DNA of 58,172 bases. Origin: a virus. The position numbers were made by a program, and so were the translations under genes. Below the pieces are notes generated by a model. The model did not search any database and was not told the origin of the DNA. It worked only from the letters and a program-made list of their open reading frames with translations. The number at the start of each line of letters is the position of its first letter. Within the stretch, counting starts at the first letter, position 1. This document shows positions 56,439 to 58,172 of this stretch, piece by piece. The DNA lies in the IMG/VR virus record IMGVR_UViG_3300036766_000221, positions 1 to 58,172 of that record; one strand, given 5' to 3'.

Positions 56439-56701
56439 GTTTTTCCCGCCGCCTTTCGCCGGCCGGCGCCCGCCTTGGGTTTCGCTTTCGCCTTCGGCTT
56501 CTCCGTGTTCTTCCGGATCGCCCGGAGCGTCGCCGGAATCTGGATAAAATTCTTGCAACCCAGCAGCCGGTTCAGGGTGCACAGCTCTCTATAGATTCCG
56601 ATCAGGCAGGCCGTCTGAATCGTCTTTTTATCCACCTGGACAGGACCATCGACAAGTAGATCCCAGTTCGTCTCGGCCAGACTTTTCCAGTTTCTCGTCA
56701 T
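56435..56701 (-). CDS. Hypothetical helical protein, 88 residues
   Basis: ATG 56701 overlaps the VRR-NUC stop (ATGA). MTRNWKSLAETNWDLLVDGPVQVDKKTIQTACLIGIYRELCTLNRLLGCKNF, with a Lys/Ala-rich tail (KPKAKAKPKAGAGRRKAAG) suited to DNA binding. The first 62 bases recur exactly at the left window edge. Function unknown. Confidence 0.6.
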   Translation of the reverse strand: MTRNWKSLAETNWDLLVDGPVQVDKKTIQTACLIGIYRELCTLNRLLGCKNFIQIPATLRAIRKNTEKPKAKAKPKAGAGRRKAAGKT

Positions 56702-56715
56702 AACCCAATCCCCGG
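56640..56715. repeat. Right copy of the allele seam (matches 1-76)
   Basis: See the copy at 1-76. Right of it, toward 58045, the two alleles differ except for a 30-odd-base patch in the nuclease linker, where CGCGGGAGTCT is itself repeated (left about 462-492, right about 57083-57120). Confidence 0.85.
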
Positions 56716-57207
56716 CGCGTCGCCCGGCGAGCGCCCAAAGTGCCCCTTGTACCAGCGGCAGAATCCGTCGAGTGAGTCAACCCACGTCGCCTCCGCTCCA
56801 CTCACCCGCGCGCCAGCGAGCCAGTTGAGCTGATGCGGTTTCGGCTTCTGGCCTGGAGCCTTGACCTCGACAAACAGCAACTCGCAACGATCTACGCCCT
56901 TGCCTGCCCACTTCGGGCGCCAAGCCGCGTAATCCGCCACGCCGCGCTCGCCGAAGCTCACCCAGCCTCCATGCGCGTTCTGGCGGGCACCGGCGCTCAT
57001 TCGATACACCCGCCAGCCCAGAGCTTTCAGATAGCCCACGATCTGCTCTTCAACTTGATTTTCGGGAAGATTCTCGCGGCGCCGTGTTGGTCGCGGGAGT
57101 CTCGCGGGAGTCTCGCGGGAAGACTTTCGGCTTGACTCTGTGGTATAAGCGCCGCCTCGTTGCATGAACTCGAATTGCGCAGGGGACATCTTCACGCGGC
57201 CGCTCAC
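56698..57207 (-). CDS. VRR-NUC domain nuclease, long-allele version
   Basis: 169 residues from the GTG at 57207, which has GGAGG five bases upstream and aligns with the start of the short-allele copy. Starts at 57264 (GTG, overlapping the methyltransferase stop as GTGA) or 57288 (ATG) would add 19-27 residues. Motifs: ENQVEEQIVGYLKALGWRVY, FGERGVADY, LLFVEVKAPGQKPKPHQLNWL, matching VRR-NUC with acidic, E-x-K and Q residues. Linker SSRETPARLPRP and tail HFGRSPGDAPGIGL are the same as in the other allele. It may process branched DNA, or act with the adjacent methyltransferase. Confidence 0.8.
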   Translation of the reverse strand: MSGRVKMSPAQFEFMQRGGAYTTESSRKSSRETPARLPRPTRRRENLPENQVEEQIVGYLKALGWRVYRMSAGARQNAHGGWVSFGERGVADYAAWRPKWAGKGVDRCELLFVEVKAPGQKPKPHQLNWLAGARVSGAEATWVDSLDGFCRWYKGHFGRSPGDAPGIGL

Positions 57208-57260
57208 GCCACCTCCGGCTTGAACACCTGCGCCAATTTTTGGTGTGCTGGCTGGTGGTC

Positions 57261-58016
57261 TCACGGTTTGAAGCACCTCGCAATCCACTCCGATAGAGGT
57301 CTGGGGATTTTCGCGATCTGCGCGGAGGCGAGCTTGCGCGCTGCTGATTTAGAGCCAGCTTTCCGTATCAGATCGTTCGTGGAGTCGTGCCACCATCCGC
57401 CTCCGAACTTCAGCCCGTCGTCATTCTCGCGCTGGCTTGTAAGATGAACGCCGCGCCCGCCGTTTCTCCGTGGGTCTGAGTATCCAGATATTTTCTGGCC
57501 GTCTCTCGCACCGCGATTCTTTGAGTCCGCTATCTTGAACCACGAACCTTGCGGATGCGCCGTCCCGTCAGGATTGAATTTGTGTGCGCGCCGGGTGCTC
57601 GGCATCAAGGCCGGCACATCACCCCATAGGTAATAACTCCCGTAATTCCAAACGGCTCTACCTACCCACTTCTGAGCGCCGCGCACGTTCTCCACCACCA
57701 TCGGGATGTACCGCCCGGCCGCTTCGCAGGCTTCACGCTGGATTATGAAGCACGCCTCGAACAGAGAGTTATCCGGCGGCGGCAGAGCCTTGGCGCGCTT
57801 CCAGGGCATCGCGCGGTAACTGTAGGCTTGACAGGGCGGGCTGGCCACAATCACCGTGGCGTTGCGGAACTGCGAGCCTTGAAGTGTGAGCACGTCCTGC
57901 AAGACAAGCTGGCCGGGATATGGACGCCGCTCGATGTCGAAGCCGATCACGTCGTAGCCTTCAGCCAAGAATCCTTCCGCCCAGCCGCCAAGCCCGCAGA
58001 ATAGATCAATCGCCAT
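57261..58016 (-). CDS. C5 cytosine DNA methyltransferase
   Basis: 251 residues from the ATG at 58016. Motif I DLFCGLGG (4-11), motif IV ASPPCQAYSY with the PPC catalytic Cys (62), motif VI VVENVRG (108-113) are clear. The target-recognition half is short, and the usual Q-x-R-x-R is replaced by a STRRAHKF segment, as in compact phage enzymes. It methylates cytosine in a specific sequence, probably protecting phage DNA from host restriction. It lies between the small GTG gene and VRR-NUC only in this allele; the other allele lacks it. Confidence 0.85.
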   Translation of the reverse strand: MAIDLFCGLGGWAEGFLAEGYDVIGFDIERRPYPGQLVLQDVLTLQGSQFRNATVIVASPPCQAYSYRAMPWKRAKALPPPDNSLFEACFIIQREACEAAGRYIPMVVENVRGAQKWVGRAVWNYGSYYLWGDVPALMPSTRRAHKFNPDGTAHPQGSWFKIADSKNRGARDGQKISGYSDPRRNGGRGVHLTSQRENDDGLKFGGGWWHDSTNDLIRKAGSKSAARKLASAQIAKIPRPLSEWIARCFKP

Positions 58017-58146
58017 CACGCAGCAGCTCCAGAACCTCTTCCATGACCCAATCCTCGATCCCCTGCACCAGACCGCGTACATCTTCGTGCCCTGCTGCGA
58101 GCGCGGCCAGGCACTCCCGCTGCTCCTGAAGACAGCGCTCGATCAC
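58006..58146 (-). CDS. Small 46-residue hypothetical protein (long allele)
   Basis: GTG start at 58144-58146; begins VIERCLQEQRECLAAL and ends EEVLELLRDGD. It is the same gene as 553-696 up to codon 33, then differs, and its stop overlaps the start of the methyltransferase by 11 bases. Acidic helical protein, function unknown. Confidence 0.55.
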   Translation of the reverse strand: MIERCLQEQRECLAALAAGHEDVRGLVQGIEDWVMEEVLELLRDGD

Positions 58147-58172
58147 TTAACCTCACCGATGATTTCCCGCTT
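58046..58172. repeat. 127-base terminal overlap with 596-722
   Basis: The window ends inside this sequence; its continuation is position 723. It contains the first part of the 46-residue gene and the last codons of the Gly-repeat gene. Confidence 0.9.

Noticed and set aside
1-58172. tRNA genes, rRNA genes, diversity-generating retroelement, toxin-antitoxin pair with clear family match
   Set aside because: I looked for cloverleaf arms, reverse transcriptase motifs (YADD) and template/variable repeats and saw none.

Overview
The window is an almost complete temperate tailed phage (siphovirus-like) or prophage assembled as a circle. The last 127 bases (58046-58172) are identical to 596-722, and the match breaks at the base before, so the contig closes into a circle of about 57,450 bp. 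Bases 1-595 are then a second, shorter allele of 56640-58045. Nearly all genes lie on the minus strand, packed with ATGA, GTGA or TAATG start-stop overlaps. The host is probably an Acidobacteriota-type soil bacterium. This is an inference from a PEP-CTERM protein, a kelch plus putative-Ig protein and several Sec-exported proteins encoded by the phage; no host gene is present.

Layout along the minus strand, from high to low coordinates. (1) 58146-52500: early genes. These are a C5 cytosine methyltransferase, a VRR-NUC nuclease, a replisome-organiser-like protein, many small unknowns and an excisionase-like helix-turn-helix protein, interrupted at 53145-54291 by an IS1595/ISXO2-type element with a truncated transposase. 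(2) 52400-50050: two unknown proteins behind pentanucleotide leader arrays, then a tyrosine integrase; 49580-50049 is gene-free and holds repeats that could be attP. (3) 49579-35222: packaging and head genes: small leader genes, HNH endonuclease, P27-type small terminase, large terminase, freestanding GIY-YIG endonuclease, portal gene split by a group I intron, prohead protease, HK97 capsid, connectors, tail terminator, tail tube, and G/GT chaperones with a -1 frameshift. A RyR-domain gene sits in this operon inside a 454-bp transposable cassette with a perfect 8-bp target duplication. (4) 35216-21198: tape measure, gene-transfer-agent-like tail tip (DUF2460, DUF2163 hub, NlpC/P60, tip protein), fibre, membrane proteins and an SLT lysozyme. 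(5) 21166-10782: a run of large proteins with signal peptides: collagen-like fibre, beta-rich fibre-like protein, heparinase-like lyase, and kelch plus five Ig domains.

The only plus-strand genes (9461-10861) form a small operon ending in a PEP-CTERM protein. It diverges from a ribbon-helix-helix repressor across an operator-like region with palindromic and tandem GTGCAC sites. Left of this (9391-693) are recombination and replication accessory genes: RecT-like protein, SbcC/RecF-like ATPase, RusA-type resolvase and HerA/FtsK-like ATPase, with many small unknown genes.

The strongest discoveries are the portal group I intron (with an ACG start codon and an adjacent freestanding homing endonuclease), the RyR-gene mobile insertion cassette sharing ends with the resident IS1595-type element, the methyltransferase-plus/minus allele pair at the contig junction, the phage-encoded set of exported proteins, and the 5-nt periodic leader arrays. 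All functional calls are from reading the sequence; no database search was run.
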